Below are positions 1 to 7,154 of a stretch of 20,432 bases of DNA, piece after piece (position 1 is the first letter of the stretch; each line of letters starts with the position of its first letter). The stretch covers positions 1 through 20,432 of IMG/VR virus record IMGVR_UViG_3300021424_000291; one strand, given 5' to 3'. The stretch comes from a virus. The position numbers were made by a program, and so were the translations under genes. The notes under the pieces are model-generated. The model saw only the letters and a program-made list of their open reading frames with translations, was not told where the DNA came from and did not search any database.

Positions 1-61
1 CGCGAACTTTGAGGAAGTCGTCTTGCTTTTCTAGTGTGACTTCTACGAGTTTTTCGACCAT
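1..61 (-). CDS. regA: RegA translational repressor, N-terminal fragment
   Basis: Only the first 20 codons are in the window; the gene runs off the left edge. They read MVEKLVEVTLEKQDDFLKVR, which matches the start of T4 RegA (MIEITLKKPEDFLKVK). In T4, RegA is an RNA-binding protein that blocks translation of early mRNAs, including those of genes 44 and 45. The ATG lies two bases after the gene 62 stop, and its ribosome binding site (AAAGGTG) sits in the last codons of gene 62, so translation is probably coupled. The gene order 45-44-62-regA is that of T4. RegA-like target sequences are visible before genes 45 and 44 in this window. Confidence 0.85.
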   Translation of the reverse strand, partial: MVEKLVEVTLEKQDDFLKVR

Positions 62-63
62 GG

Positions 64-444
64 TCAATCACCTTTATATAATTGTTTTTTCATCGCGGTG
101 ATTTGGTCTTCAGAAAGAATCTTCAATGTTTCCTCTGCTTTCGCGTCGGAGTATCCATAATATTCTTTAACTACACTCAAATCACTACTTTGAGCCTTTT
201 TGTGCCATTTACCATATGGACGTTTCTGGGCTCTTATAATATTTATAAGAAAGTCATATTTGAGTTTATTGTCGAGTGTTGTGAATCGATTAATCTCATT
301 GGCTAATAGGACCGTATCACGATGATAGGAAAGTGCTCTATTTACCATGAAAGACGAATAAGACTTCTCGTCCTGTTCAGTCAGCAAGGCATATTCCTTG
401 GTCTGTAGGATAGACGGAAGTATTTCTTTAAACAAGTCAGCCAT
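64..444 (-). CDS. 62: Clamp loader small subunit gp62
   Basis: This is the 126-aa small subunit that joins gp44 to form the clamp loader, which opens the gp45 ring and places it on primer-template DNA. The call rests on position (between gene 44 and regA) and on an N-terminus like the family (MADLFKEILPSIL, then an aromatic-rich helical region with YDFLINIIR and RPYGKWHK). T4 gp62 is 187 aa; shorter forms occur in marine T4-like phages. I place the start at the ATG at 444, one base after the nuclease stop. A reading frame beginning three codons earlier would use TTG and overlap the upstream gene. Confidence 0.8.
   Translation of the reverse strand: MADLFKEILPSILQTKEYALLTEQDEKSYSSFMVNRALSYHRDTVLLANEINRFTTLDNKLKYDFLINIIRAQKRPYGKWHKKAQSSDLSVVKEYYGYSDAKAEETLKILSEDQITAMKKQLYKGD
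240..247 (-). promoter_or_regulatory. T4-type late promoter octamer inside gene 62
   Basis: The minus strand carries TATAAATA, the exact T4 late-promoter consensus, within the gene 62 coding region about 180 bases before regA. In T4 this element is read by RNA polymerase carrying gp55 with gp33 and the clamp. It could give late transcription of regA, or it may be chance in AT-rich coding DNA. Confidence 0.3.
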
Positions 445-445
445 A

Positions 446-1015
446 TTAAACAAACATATGATCTAAAGTAGATCGATTTTCGATTGATGAATCTAGGATT
501 ACTACTTCGTGTATTAAATCATCAATATGCATTGCCAATACAAGTTTTAAATAGTTATTATTTGTTATTTTTGGAAATGCATTAGAGACTACAATGTATT
601 CATAGTCTTTGATTCCTTGAATTTGCATACTCAGTTTTAAGATTCTTCCTCTTATGATAGCACCATCAATAGCAGTATCTTTGTTTAATCCGATTTTACT
701 ATCTTGCTTACCATAACATTTGCTTTGTCTAGATTTAGACTCTATGAATATTTGTTTTCCGTTTTTTAAAACAACTTTAAAGTCAAAGACATATTTTGAA
801 TTAAATTGTTTAAATGTTCTGATCACTTCTTCAGCATTTTTGATATATATTCTCGCCATATCTTCACTAGGAATCTGTATTTCATGATGCTGCTCTAAAC
901 TCAATATTTGATTTGAATAGTGTTTTCGTATCCATTTTTTAGTTTGAATTTCAAATTCTACACCTGATGTTTCGACACTAGTTTTTTTCGATTTTTTATT
1001 TTTTCTATTTTTCAT
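446..1015 (-). CDS. Putative PD-(D/E)XK nuclease with clamp-binding-like C-terminus
   Basis: A 189-aa protein with a very basic start (MKNRKNKKSKK). Residues 74-96 show a PD-(D/E)XK-like core: D78 in YVFDFK, a short hairpin, then E92-x-K94 in IFIESKSR. This is the arrangement of many restriction-type nucleases, though the assignment is by motif only. The last residues, RSTLDHMFV, are a variant of the STLDDMFG tail on the dioxygenase and GT-B glycosyltransferase of the same operon and resemble a sliding-clamp-binding peptide. The ATG overlaps the gp44 stop (ATGA) and the stop is one base before gp62, so it is an insertion between two genes adjacent in T4. It looks more AT-rich than gp44, consistent with acquisition. 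A role in host DNA degradation, repair or exclusion is inference. Confidence 0.6.
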   Translation of the reverse strand: MKNRKNKKSKKTSVETSGVEFEIQTKKWIRKHYSNQILSLEQHHEIQIPSEDMARIYIKNAEEVIRTFKQFNSKYVFDFKVVLKNGKQIFIESKSRQSKCYGKQDSKIGLNKDTAIDGAIIRGRILKLSMQIQGIKDYEYIVVSNAFPKITNNNYLKLVLAMHIDDLIHEVVILDSSIENRSTLDHMFV

Positions 1016-1947
1016 ACGAACTTACACTCCACCATCATCTCAGTGAGGCATGCGGTAAGATTTAGTTCCTGATCTGCAACAAATGCTGATTGGTATTGAT
1101 AGCGCGCAAGAATTACAACCGCATTTGGAATCGTAGACTTATCCATGATATCATACAGACTATCATAGATCTTACGATAAATCTTTGCAGGATCATCACC
1201 ACCAAAATCAGCAACCCACTTTCTCATTGCCCCAAAGTTTTGTTCCTTTAAAGAAGTTACCAGTTCATTGATTGATACGTCAGCAATGCTTGATAATATA
1301 CCAGCGTCGATCTTACCACTGACTGAATATCGCTGTAGTTCATTCAACACTCGGCGATAGTCAGGAAAATGCTTCTTGACAACTTCAACTAATACTGTTT
1401 TCTCGAAAGGAATCTTTTCGACGTTAAGAATTTCAGCAGCACGCTTCATGAATGCTGCAGCCATCTTTGGTTTATCTTCCTTGCGCAGTTTGAATTCAAT
1501 CACAGCGCAACGAGAATGCAACGGTTCAATGATACGATTCTTGTAGTTACAAGTCATGATGAACGTGCAGTTATGCGCAAATTCTTCCATCGCTGCACGC
1601 ATCGCTGGCTGGGTACTATTGGGGTTCAAATAATCTGCTTCATCAATAATGATGACTTTTTTACCACCACCAAGAGACATTGCACTGGCATAGTTCTTGA
1701 TTTTGGTTCGGAATGTGTCAATACCAGACTCATCCGAGCCGTTGATCATGAGATAGTCGCAACCGATTTCATCACACAATGCGCGTGCAACTGTAGTCTT
1801 ACCTGTGCCTGGACCACCGCAAAGAAGCAAATGCGGAATCTCTTTCCGATCCACATAGGACTGGAAAGTAGATTTGTATTCTTCTGGAAGTATGCAATCA
1901 GCGATCGTATGCGGTCTATAGCGTTCTACCCACAAAACATCACTCAT
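1012..1947 (-). CDS. 44: Clamp loader ATPase large subunit gp44
   Basis: This AAA+ ATPase of 311 aa (T4 gp44 is 319) forms the clamp loader with gp62 and loads gp45 at replication forks and for late transcription. Visible motifs are Walker A GGPGTGKTT at 44-52, Walker B IIIDEAD ending at 105, and the clamp-loader arginine-finger motif SRC at 145-147. The N-terminal LWVERYRP is typical of RFC and DnaX family small subunits. Its ATG follows a GAGG ribosome site by eight bases within an ATGAGG-(T-rich)-ATGAG sequence that resembles the T4 RegA target. It is separated from the DsbA-like gene by 102 bases, the longest gap inside this operon. Confidence 0.95.
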   Translation of the reverse strand: MSDVLWVERYRPHTIADCILPEEYKSTFQSYVDRKEIPHLLLCGGPGTGKTTVARALCDEIGCDYLMINGSDESGIDTFRTKIKNYASAMSLGGGKKVIIIDEADYLNPNSTQPAMRAAMEEFAHNCTFIMTCNYKNRIIEPLHSRCAVIEFKLRKEDKPKMAAAFMKRAAEILNVEKIPFEKTVLVEVVKKHFPDYRRVLNELQRYSVSGKIDAGILSSIADVSINELVTSLKEQNFGAMRKWVADFGGDDPAKIYRKIYDSLYDIMDKSTIPNAVVILARYQYQSAFVADQELNLTACLTEMMVECKFV

Positions 1948-1964
1948 AATAAAACCTCATGATG
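1948..1964 (-). promoter_or_regulatory. Ribosome site and candidate RegA operator of gene 44
   Basis: Just before the gp44 ATG the minus strand reads CATCATGAGGTTTTATT. The T4 gene 44 RegA target has ATGAGG followed by an AT-rich spacer and the start codon; the same order and near-identical spacing are seen here. Since regA is in the same operon, translational repression of gp44 by RegA is likely. Confidence 0.5.
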
Positions 1965-2049
1965 AAAAGATGGGACGGAGGGGGTGAATCCTCACAGCGG
2001 CAGTCTGGCGGAGTGTGCTGTCAACAAGAACAGTTGCGCCCCAATAGAC

Positions 2050-2286
2050 TTATTTAGCCACATTCTCATAGATAGTCTGGAAGTCACTCTGCTCTGCAAC
2101 TTCCTCTTCATAACTACGCTTGTGATAAGTCTTTGCCAGTTTACGACCCAACTTCTTGGGAATCTCGCATTCGTCATGCATCTTGTCGAGAATCTCTTTG
2201 ATGAGATCACGTTCGGCTTCAACACGAGTGAGTGAATTTGAGATTTCTTGGAGGCATCCCAAAACCTTTGCTTTATCAAGTGCCAT
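2050..2286 (-). CDS. DsbA-like double-stranded DNA-binding protein
   Basis: A 78-aa, charged, mainly helical protein between gp45 and gp44. Its second half (LIKEILDKMHDECEI, then KLAKTYHK, an acidic stretch and a final IYENVAK) follows the same pattern as T4 DsbA (LIKDIRIRAKDELGV, then LLALYHK, acidic, LYDTVFSK). T4 DsbA is an 89-aa double-stranded-DNA-binding protein linked to late promoters. Similarity was judged from memory and is moderate, so a different small replication accessory protein is possible. The ATG is two bases after the gp45 stop, so it belongs to the replication operon. Confidence 0.5.
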   Translation of the reverse strand: MALDKAKVLGCLQEISNSLTRVEAERDLIKEILDKMHDECEIPKKLGRKLAKTYHKRSYEEEVAEQSDFQTIYENVAK

Positions 2287-2288
2287 GA

Positions 2289-2975
2289 TTATTCTTTCTC
2301 ACTAAACTTTGAGTCTTTCGCTTCTACAGCAATGTAGTAGATGATGTCAGAACTCTTATGTTTAAACTGAGCAAGACCTTTCTTAGCAATCGAAACATCA
2401 TACGATCCATCCATCATCTTAAAGTTTTCAACCTTCATGACAACTTTAAATACCTTACCATCACCTGTAGCAATTTCAATCTTAGACTGATCAGACGAAT
2501 CATCAGCAACATCAGTAGCCATGAAAGTAATCACTTCACCATCACTCTCGAATACAAAATTCGGCGAGCCAGAAATGCCAGCCGAACGACGCATCCACTC
2601 AAGATCTTCGCTCGAAAGTGTAAATGAGCAATACGAATCATCGAACTGAATAGACTTACCATCTTTCGGCGCGACAATTACTTGCGGCGAACAATACTTG
2701 ATGTAATCAGACTTCTTTTTATTCTCAGTAGAGATATTAACACGATCTTCACCAAAAGAAAGATAAGCCTCTTTATAGAGAGAAATTTTGGCAAGAAGTT
2801 TGTTCAAATCATAGAGCGCAAAATCTTTCGGGAAATTTTCGCCGATCGTTGCCTCTACATAAATTGTTCTTAGTGGAGAAATAGTTTTGATGACATTACC
2901 ACTCTTGAAATGCAAACTATGATTAATGCCAGAAAAGTTTTTTAAAATATTAACAGTATCTTCAGAAAGTTTCAT
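2289..2975 (-). CDS. 45: Sliding clamp gp45
   Basis: This is the 228-aa trimeric DNA polymerase processivity clamp, the same length as T4 gp45. It also couples replication to late transcription through gp55 and gp33. The N-terminus MKLSEDTVNILKNFSGIN aligns directly with T4 gp45 (MKLSKDTTALLKNFATIN), and the YDLNKLLAKISL segment matches the T4 YDLNGFLGILSL segment. The order 45-44-62-regA supports it. The ATG lies inside the last codons of the dNMP kinase gene (14-base overlap), with a RegA-like operator over the ribosome site. Three proteins encoded in this operon carry C-terminal tails that look like ligands for this clamp. Confidence 0.95.
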   Translation of the reverse strand: MKLSEDTVNILKNFSGINHSLHFKSGNVIKTISPLRTIYVEATIGENFPKDFALYDLNKLLAKISLYKEAYLSFGEDRVNISTENKKKSDYIKYCSPQVIVAPKDGKSIQFDDSYCSFTLSSEDLEWMRRSAGISGSPNFVFESDGEVITFMATDVADDSSDQSKIEIATGDGKVFKVVMKVENFKMMDGSYDVSIAKKGLAQFKHKSSDIIYYIAVEAKDSKFSEKE

Positions 2976-3630
2976 AATTTAGAACCTCATTCGCTTCAAC
3001 ATGATTATTATAGATAGAATTCATCAACTTGTCAACTCTTATTTTTAGTTCTTCTAATGAACAATTATTGTCCAATACAATGTCGTAGTGCGACCCAATC
3101 CATGCCCATTCAGAATGATGTACATCTGGATATGCATTGCGCATCAGTTCGGGTGTATTGCGAAGATTGCAATCTCTAGCAAGATTATACCACTCAGGAT
3201 CATCACCACGCCGAACACGAATAACTTTACCGCCAGAATTAACAATTGCTTTGATTTCATTTGGAAATCTAACATCAGCAATCACATAATTGTTCCAAGG
3301 TGCTTGTTCGCATCGACGCATAACTGTATGAACCCACAGGTCAGGATGAAATATCCCACGACCTGCCTCTGTGCCCATAAGTTGGAGTGCTAATCTTGGT
3401 GAAAATGTTTTCCCAAATTTTCCTGACCACCATGGATCATCTTGTTCGCGCCATGTTCTTGACTCTGGTGTATCACCTTCAAGCAAAGCGCGATCCCAAC
3501 CAAAAATTACAGCGCAAGCATCTTTGACGCTATTCGCATAACTTTCTTTTAAAAAATTATGATGTTCAACTAAGATATCAGCAACAGTTCCTTTACCATT
3601 GCCGATATTGCCGACAAGACCTATAATCAT
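2962..3630 (-). CDS. Deoxynucleoside monophosphate kinase (T4 gp1-like)
   Basis: A 222-aa P-loop kinase (T4 gp1 is 241 aa) that phosphorylates dNMPs for phage DNA synthesis; the T4 enzyme also accepts hydroxymethyl-dCMP. The N-terminus MIIGLVGNIGNGKGTVAD contains the P-loop at residues 7-15. The central VIADVRFPNE segment, with an Asp-Val-Arg followed by basic VIRVRR, is typical of phage and Gram-negative dNMP kinase-like proteins. It lies after the two glycosyltransferases and overlaps gp45. The specificity cannot be read from sequence; a role in supplying a modified nucleotide is possible but the dioxygenase upstream argues for modification after polymerisation. Confidence 0.8.
   Translation of the reverse strand: MIIGLVGNIGNGKGTVADILVEHHNFLKESYANSVKDACAVIFGWDRALLEGDTPESRTWREQDDPWWSGKFGKTFSPRLALQLMGTEAGRGIFHPDLWVHTVMRRCEQAPWNNYVIADVRFPNEIKAIVNSGGKVIRVRRGDDPEWYNLARDCNLRNTPELMRNAYPDVHHSEWAWIGSHYDIVLDNNCSLEELKIRVDKLMNSIYNNHVEANEVLNYETF
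2973..2992 (-). promoter_or_regulatory. Candidate RegA operator and ribosome site of gene 45
   Basis: The minus strand reads GAATGAGGTTCTAAATT up to the gp45 ATG. The T4 RegA recognition element of gene 44 begins GAATGAGG and ends AAATTATG, so both halves are kept with four extra bases (TTCT) between them. GAGG also serves as the ribosome binding site. The element is inside the 3' end of the dNMP kinase gene. Confidence 0.5.
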
Positions 3631-3647
3631 AACAAATACTTTATTCT

Positions 3648-4487
3648 TTACAGAGCGCCAACCCAGTTAGCAATGGCTGGCAGATCACCAGTAAATGCAT
3701 ACGTTCCAACGTGATGAGTCTTCATCCAAGGACACAACCAAATTTGTCCGCCAATTCTACGCCACCACTGGCAGAACATGTAATCTTCAGAGAGATAACG
3801 ATCAGAGCCACCAACTTCTTTTTCTTTACCATCAATATTAATTACACGCTTGCGATCGATGACTGTATCGAAATAGGCATGGATATAACGAGTGCCATCA
3901 AAGTTTGCTTGACCAACATGATCTGGTCTGTAACTAAACTCAGGATAGGCTTCTCGGAAACGATCAAACACTTCACGTTTAACCATCATAAATCCTGTAC
4001 CAATCTCAAGAACTTCAACTGGCTCGGCGACGCTGAACTTTTCAGTTCCTGGAGCAGGATTAAACACATAATCACCTGCCAATTTTTCCATTTCTGCAAT
4101 AGGAAGATCAGGATGTCGCTTTAATCCTTCTTTAATTGCACTCCATTTAATTGATTTCTTCGGATACGGTCCACCACTTACATCTTTATCTAGAGCAAGT
4201 AATGCAATCACATCGCGAGGGTCATAATGAATGTCTGCGTCAATAAAGAGCAGATGAGTATATCCTTCTGCACGAAGGAACTCATCAACAAGATAATTTC
4301 TTGCTCTAGTAATTAGAGATTCATTAAAGATAAATGAGAATCGAACATCGATTCCATACTGCCCGCACAATGCTTGTAAATCCAAGCAAGACTTTGCGTA
4401 CATACCATGAGACATACCACCATACATTGGGGTGGCTACAAACAATTTCTTCTTGCGAAGTTCTTCTACTTTTACTTCAAGTTGCAT
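3648..4487 (-). CDS. GT-A fold glycosyltransferase
   Basis: A 279-aa family 2-like glycosyltransferase of the type common in marine T4-like phages. Key features are the nucleotide-sugar-binding N-terminus LFVATPMYGGMSHGMY (15-30), the helix LITRARNYLVDEF, and a DxD-type metal/sugar-nucleotide motif FIDADI with D83 and D85. EIGTGFMMVKREVF follows, and a C-terminal SEDYMFCQWW supplies the likely catalytic Glu-Asp pair. A GGAG ribosome site precedes the ATG. It sits between a GT-B glycosyltransferase and a dNMP kinase, downstream of a TET/JBP-type dioxygenase. The likely acceptor is a hydroxylated DNA base or a first sugar on it; glycosylation of a virion protein is the alternative. Unlike its two upstream neighbours it lacks the STLDDMFG tail. 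Confidence 0.8.
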   Translation of the reverse strand: MQLEVKVEELRKKKLFVATPMYGGMSHGMYAKSCLDLQALCGQYGIDVRFSFIFNESLITRARNYLVDEFLRAEGYTHLLFIDADIHYDPRDVIALLALDKDVSGGPYPKKSIKWSAIKEGLKRHPDLPIAEMEKLAGDYVFNPAPGTEKFSVAEPVEVLEIGTGFMMVKREVFDRFREAYPEFSYRPDHVGQANFDGTRYIHAYFDTVIDRKRVINIDGKEKEVGGSDRYLSEDYMFCQWWRRIGGQIWLCPWMKTHHVGTYAFTGDLPAIANWVGAL

Positions 4488-4529
4488 ATTAACTCCAGAG
4501 TGTAAAATTCAAATCAACGTATTATATAG

Positions 4530-5858
4530 TCAACCAAACATGTCATCTAGGGTACTAGTCACATTCAGTTTATCAGAAAATTTAAAGTGATTGCACCACA
4601 CAGAATCTACTACATCATTTAACTCGGCATTAAATTTTCCTGTTTGCGTTTCAAGCAATCCAGTTGCAAGAGCAATATATTCCGACGCAATGTTTTTACG
4701 ATCAAACTTTTTAACAAATTCCCAGTTATTGGCAACAATCTTACTATAATCAAAAGGTTGCATTGACAAGAATTTATTACAAAGATCTCCGAACTGTTTC
4801 GGCGTAGCATCCCAGGGAATCATCAAATAATTTTTGCCTGGCTTGAGTAGACCTTCGCCTTTCTCATTATCAGAAACGCCAAGATTACGAGCAATCGGAA
4901 CAACACCCATAAGCATTGCATCAATTACAACACGATTGAAGTGTTCGCCATAAGTTCTTGACCATGAAGGATCAAGCAAGAATTTACTGTGGCTTAGAAT
5001 TTCATCACGCTTTTGCTCAGAAACGAAACCGATATATTGCATGCCTTTGCTAAGAGCATTCTGCCAAATAGGTTTACCAACACGATCAGGTGTGGCTTGA
5101 GGATCTCTCTCCAATGTACAGTAATATTCTGGCTTACACTTATCTTTTGATGCCATGTAAGCACGTTCAATACCATCACCAGCAACAATTACTTGACCAT
5201 GAATGTAGGGAACTGCTGCTACGAGATCATCAACACGCTTCCATCGCTTGAATGTTTGTAGCGAGAAGATTGTATCAGTCTTTTCATCGAATGATGTTAA
5301 TCGCTTTTTGGATATATCCTGCGGATTTAGAATCAAAGCACGAGGAATCTCCATAGATCCTGCTTGTTTGAGTGCGCTTGGATGAACGCATGCCAAACCT
5401 GCGATATGTTTCCGAAGATGATGTATCCAAGGATAATTCTTTTTTAGATTACCATCATGTACAATTATGACATGTTTGGCTTTTACATCGGTGAACATTC
5501 TCAACCATGATTGCTTACCTTCTGAATCTTGGCACTTGAAACCAAAGATAGATTGCCAGATAACAATATCATAATCATTCGCAATTTTTACAAATTTATT
5601 TACATCATCATCATTGATAAACGAAAGATATTCTCCGCGCCACCCTTTACCTTGATGAACTGGGATACCTGTTCCTGCACCAATATCATATCCTTCTTTA
5701 TCATAATCTTCAGAGAACTTTCCACCAGATTTTGTGCTCCGAAGAAATATAAATCCAGTTTGATGACCGAGATCTTTGAAACCAGCAATTAATTGCTCTG
5801 CGTGTGATATGATACCGCCGAAGTTATTAAAGTCATGTACAACTGTCAATATTTTCAT
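4530..5858 (-). CDS. GT-B fold glycosyltransferase with clamp-binding-like tail
   Basis: A 442-aa GT4-type retaining glycosyltransferase with two Rossmann-like halves. Signs are the N-terminal ILTVVHDFNNFGGIISHAEQL, which contains the glycine loop. The C-terminal domain has VIVAGDGIE near 225 and SRTYGEHFNRVVIDAMLMG near 302-320, where E307 and D315 stand in the sugar-nucleotide Glu-x7-Glu position. The start is the ATG at 5858, two bases after the dioxygenase stop; a frame beginning six bases earlier would use TTG. The last eight residues, STLDDMFG, are identical to those of the dioxygenase upstream and resemble a sliding-clamp-binding peptide. The probable role is transfer of sugar to a hydroxylated base in DNA; this substrate is inferred from context. 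Confidence 0.8.
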   Translation of the reverse strand: MKILTVVHDFNNFGGIISHAEQLIAGFKDLGHQTGFIFLRSTKSGGKFSEDYDKEGYDIGAGTGIPVHQGKGWRGEYLSFINDDDVNKFVKIANDYDIVIWQSIFGFKCQDSEGKQSWLRMFTDVKAKHVIIVHDGNLKKNYPWIHHLRKHIAGLACVHPSALKQAGSMEIPRALILNPQDISKKRLTSFDEKTDTIFSLQTFKRWKRVDDLVAAVPYIHGQVIVAGDGIERAYMASKDKCKPEYYCTLERDPQATPDRVGKPIWQNALSKGMQYIGFVSEQKRDEILSHSKFLLDPSWSRTYGEHFNRVVIDAMLMGVVPIARNLGVSDNEKGEGLLKPGKNYLMIPWDATPKQFGDLCNKFLSMQPFDYSKIVANNWEFVKKFDRKNIASEYIALATGLLETQTGKFNAELNDVVDSVWCNHFKFSDKLNVTSTLDDMFG

Positions 5859-5860
5859 AA

Positions 5861-7153
5861 TCAACCAAACATATCATCTAGAGTTGAAACTTTATTATAC
5901 GCTTCTGAATGGTATTTGGCAACCATTTCTTCTCCACCATTTTTTTCCAAGTAGTCATACCACTCTTGTTCTTCCCACATTCCTGGACTGATTCCATTCC
6001 AGAGTCTTCGTTGGAGTGGATGGTCTTTGTTTTTTCTACGGCACTCAACATAATTAAATCGATGATCTTCATACTCTTTGCTCCCAAGTTCAAGCATCTT
6101 TTCACGCAAATAACAAACAAGACTTATGCGTTCTGCGCTTTCATCTTCAAGAACAATAGGTGTGTTACCATGAATATACTCATGATTATTGACTAGTAAT
6201 AGATCACCAGGACGCACATTGATAGCAATACGAACCTCAGGTAGAATTAGATATCCGCCAGAATAGTTGCCGTTGTTTGAAAGAACTAGAAGATTACTCA
6301 ATCCATTTGTGAAATCGCCAGCATCACGATGCGCTGCTGTTCTAAATGTCTTGTTGACAGTAATCGTCGTAAAGACAGTTTCCGGAACCAAGAATGACGG
6401 ATCAATTTTATCTGCTGCTTCACGTTGAGCAGCATGACGCTGAGGGAGTAACTCTGCGAACCCACGATCTAGAGATTGAAGAAACGGAAAAGCCAATTTA
6501 AATTTATCATATGATTGCTGTGTATAAGAAGTAGCACGCCCATAAGGAATGCGAGGATACCGATCAAACCAGCCAGCAATTCCAGAAAATACAGGATTCG
6601 CATATGTTGTATCCGAAATGTAATCCCCTAAAATATCTTTTGCTTCTTGTTTTCTTTCAGCAACCTTTAATCCAATAGCACTCTTTAACCAATTATCAAA
6701 ATTAAAATTTTCTTCTTTAACTTTTGCTGCAAGCCAAACAAGTCCACGTGTAGATTCAACGTTTTTGTATTGTTGTTGTATTCTAGCAACTTCTTCTTTT
6801 ATATCAAGGGGAACTGCAGTATTTTCTGGTTCTACTTTGAAAAATTCCAATAAACGAAGTTGAGTTTCTGTTACCCAATCACGACCAGCGCATTTGTCAC
6901 CCTTTGGTCCTGCTGCAAGCCCACGATTTTGCGATTGAGTTGCTGCTTCGCGCAGCCCAAGATAAGCCTGTTGTTGTTCTTTTTTAGAAAAGAAGTTTTT
7001 TCTAAACTTGAATGCTATGTTATTCTCATCTTCTGATTCAAGATAACAATCTGTATCTTCATTGATAATTGTATCATAATGCGACTCATCAATGAATTGA
7101 CCAAGAAGATGTTCGCAATCTAACTTAGACTTTGCAATAATTACTTTGACCAT
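5861..7153 (-). CDS. TET/JBP-family DNA base dioxygenase with clamp-binding-like tail
   Basis: A 430-aa 2-oxoglutarate/Fe(II) dioxygenase. The catalytic core is at about 260-352: VNKTFRTAAHRDAGDF gives H275 and D277, then GNYSGGYLILP and VRPGDLLLVNNHEYIHGN with H328, and ERISLVCYLR with R342 as the likely 2-oxoglutarate-binding Arg. The HRDAGD form and the IHGNTP context fit the TET/JBP family, which hydroxylates 5-methylcytosine (TET) or thymine (JBP) in DNA. Residues 1-240 are unassigned. It is the first gene after a perfect consensus promoter and has a strong AAGGAG site. The C-terminus STLDDMFG is shared with the next gene. With two glycosyltransferases following, I infer base hydroxylation then glycosylation. 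No cytosine methyltransferase is in the window, so thymine or externally made 5mC are both possible. Confidence 0.8.
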   Translation of the reverse strand: MVKVIIAKSKLDCEHLLGQFIDESHYDTIINEDTDCYLESEDENNIAFKFRKNFFSKKEQQQAYLGLREAATQSQNRGLAAGPKGDKCAGRDWVTETQLRLLEFFKVEPENTAVPLDIKEEVARIQQQYKNVESTRGLVWLAAKVKEENFNFDNWLKSAIGLKVAERKQEAKDILGDYISDTTYANPVFSGIAGWFDRYPRIPYGRATSYTQQSYDKFKLAFPFLQSLDRGFAELLPQRHAAQREAADKIDPSFLVPETVFTTITVNKTFRTAAHRDAGDFTNGLSNLLVLSNNGNYSGGYLILPEVRIAINVRPGDLLLVNNHEYIHGNTPIVLEDESAERISLVCYLREKMLELGSKEYEDHRFNYVECRRKNKDHPLQRRLWNGISPGMWEEQEWYDYLEKNGGEEMVAKYHSEAYNKVSTLDDMFG

Positions 7154-7154
7154 G

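Noticed and set aside
1975-2040. Possible tRNA or small RNA in the GC-rich gap before gp44
   Set aside because: No acceptor stem with matching ends and no T-loop GGTTCRANNCC-type sequence; only short pairings are found.
1992-2279. A 95-codon minus-strand frame overlapping the DsbA-like gene
   Set aside because: It is in another frame of the DsbA-like gene, which has a better start and a recognisable pattern, and its start lies inside that gene with no ribosome site.
4488-4529. TATAAT-like sequence between the two glycosyltransferase genes
   Set aside because: There is no acceptable -35 at 16-18 bases, and TTGACT lies directly beside it at the wrong distance; the gap has a good ribosome site and needs no promoter.
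3648-5858. Glycosyltransferases as cell-surface or lipopolysaccharide enzymes
   Set aside because: No signal peptide or membrane segment is visible, and the GT-B protein has the clamp-type tail and lies in the replication operon, which favours DNA as target; this alternative is not excluded for the GT-A protein.
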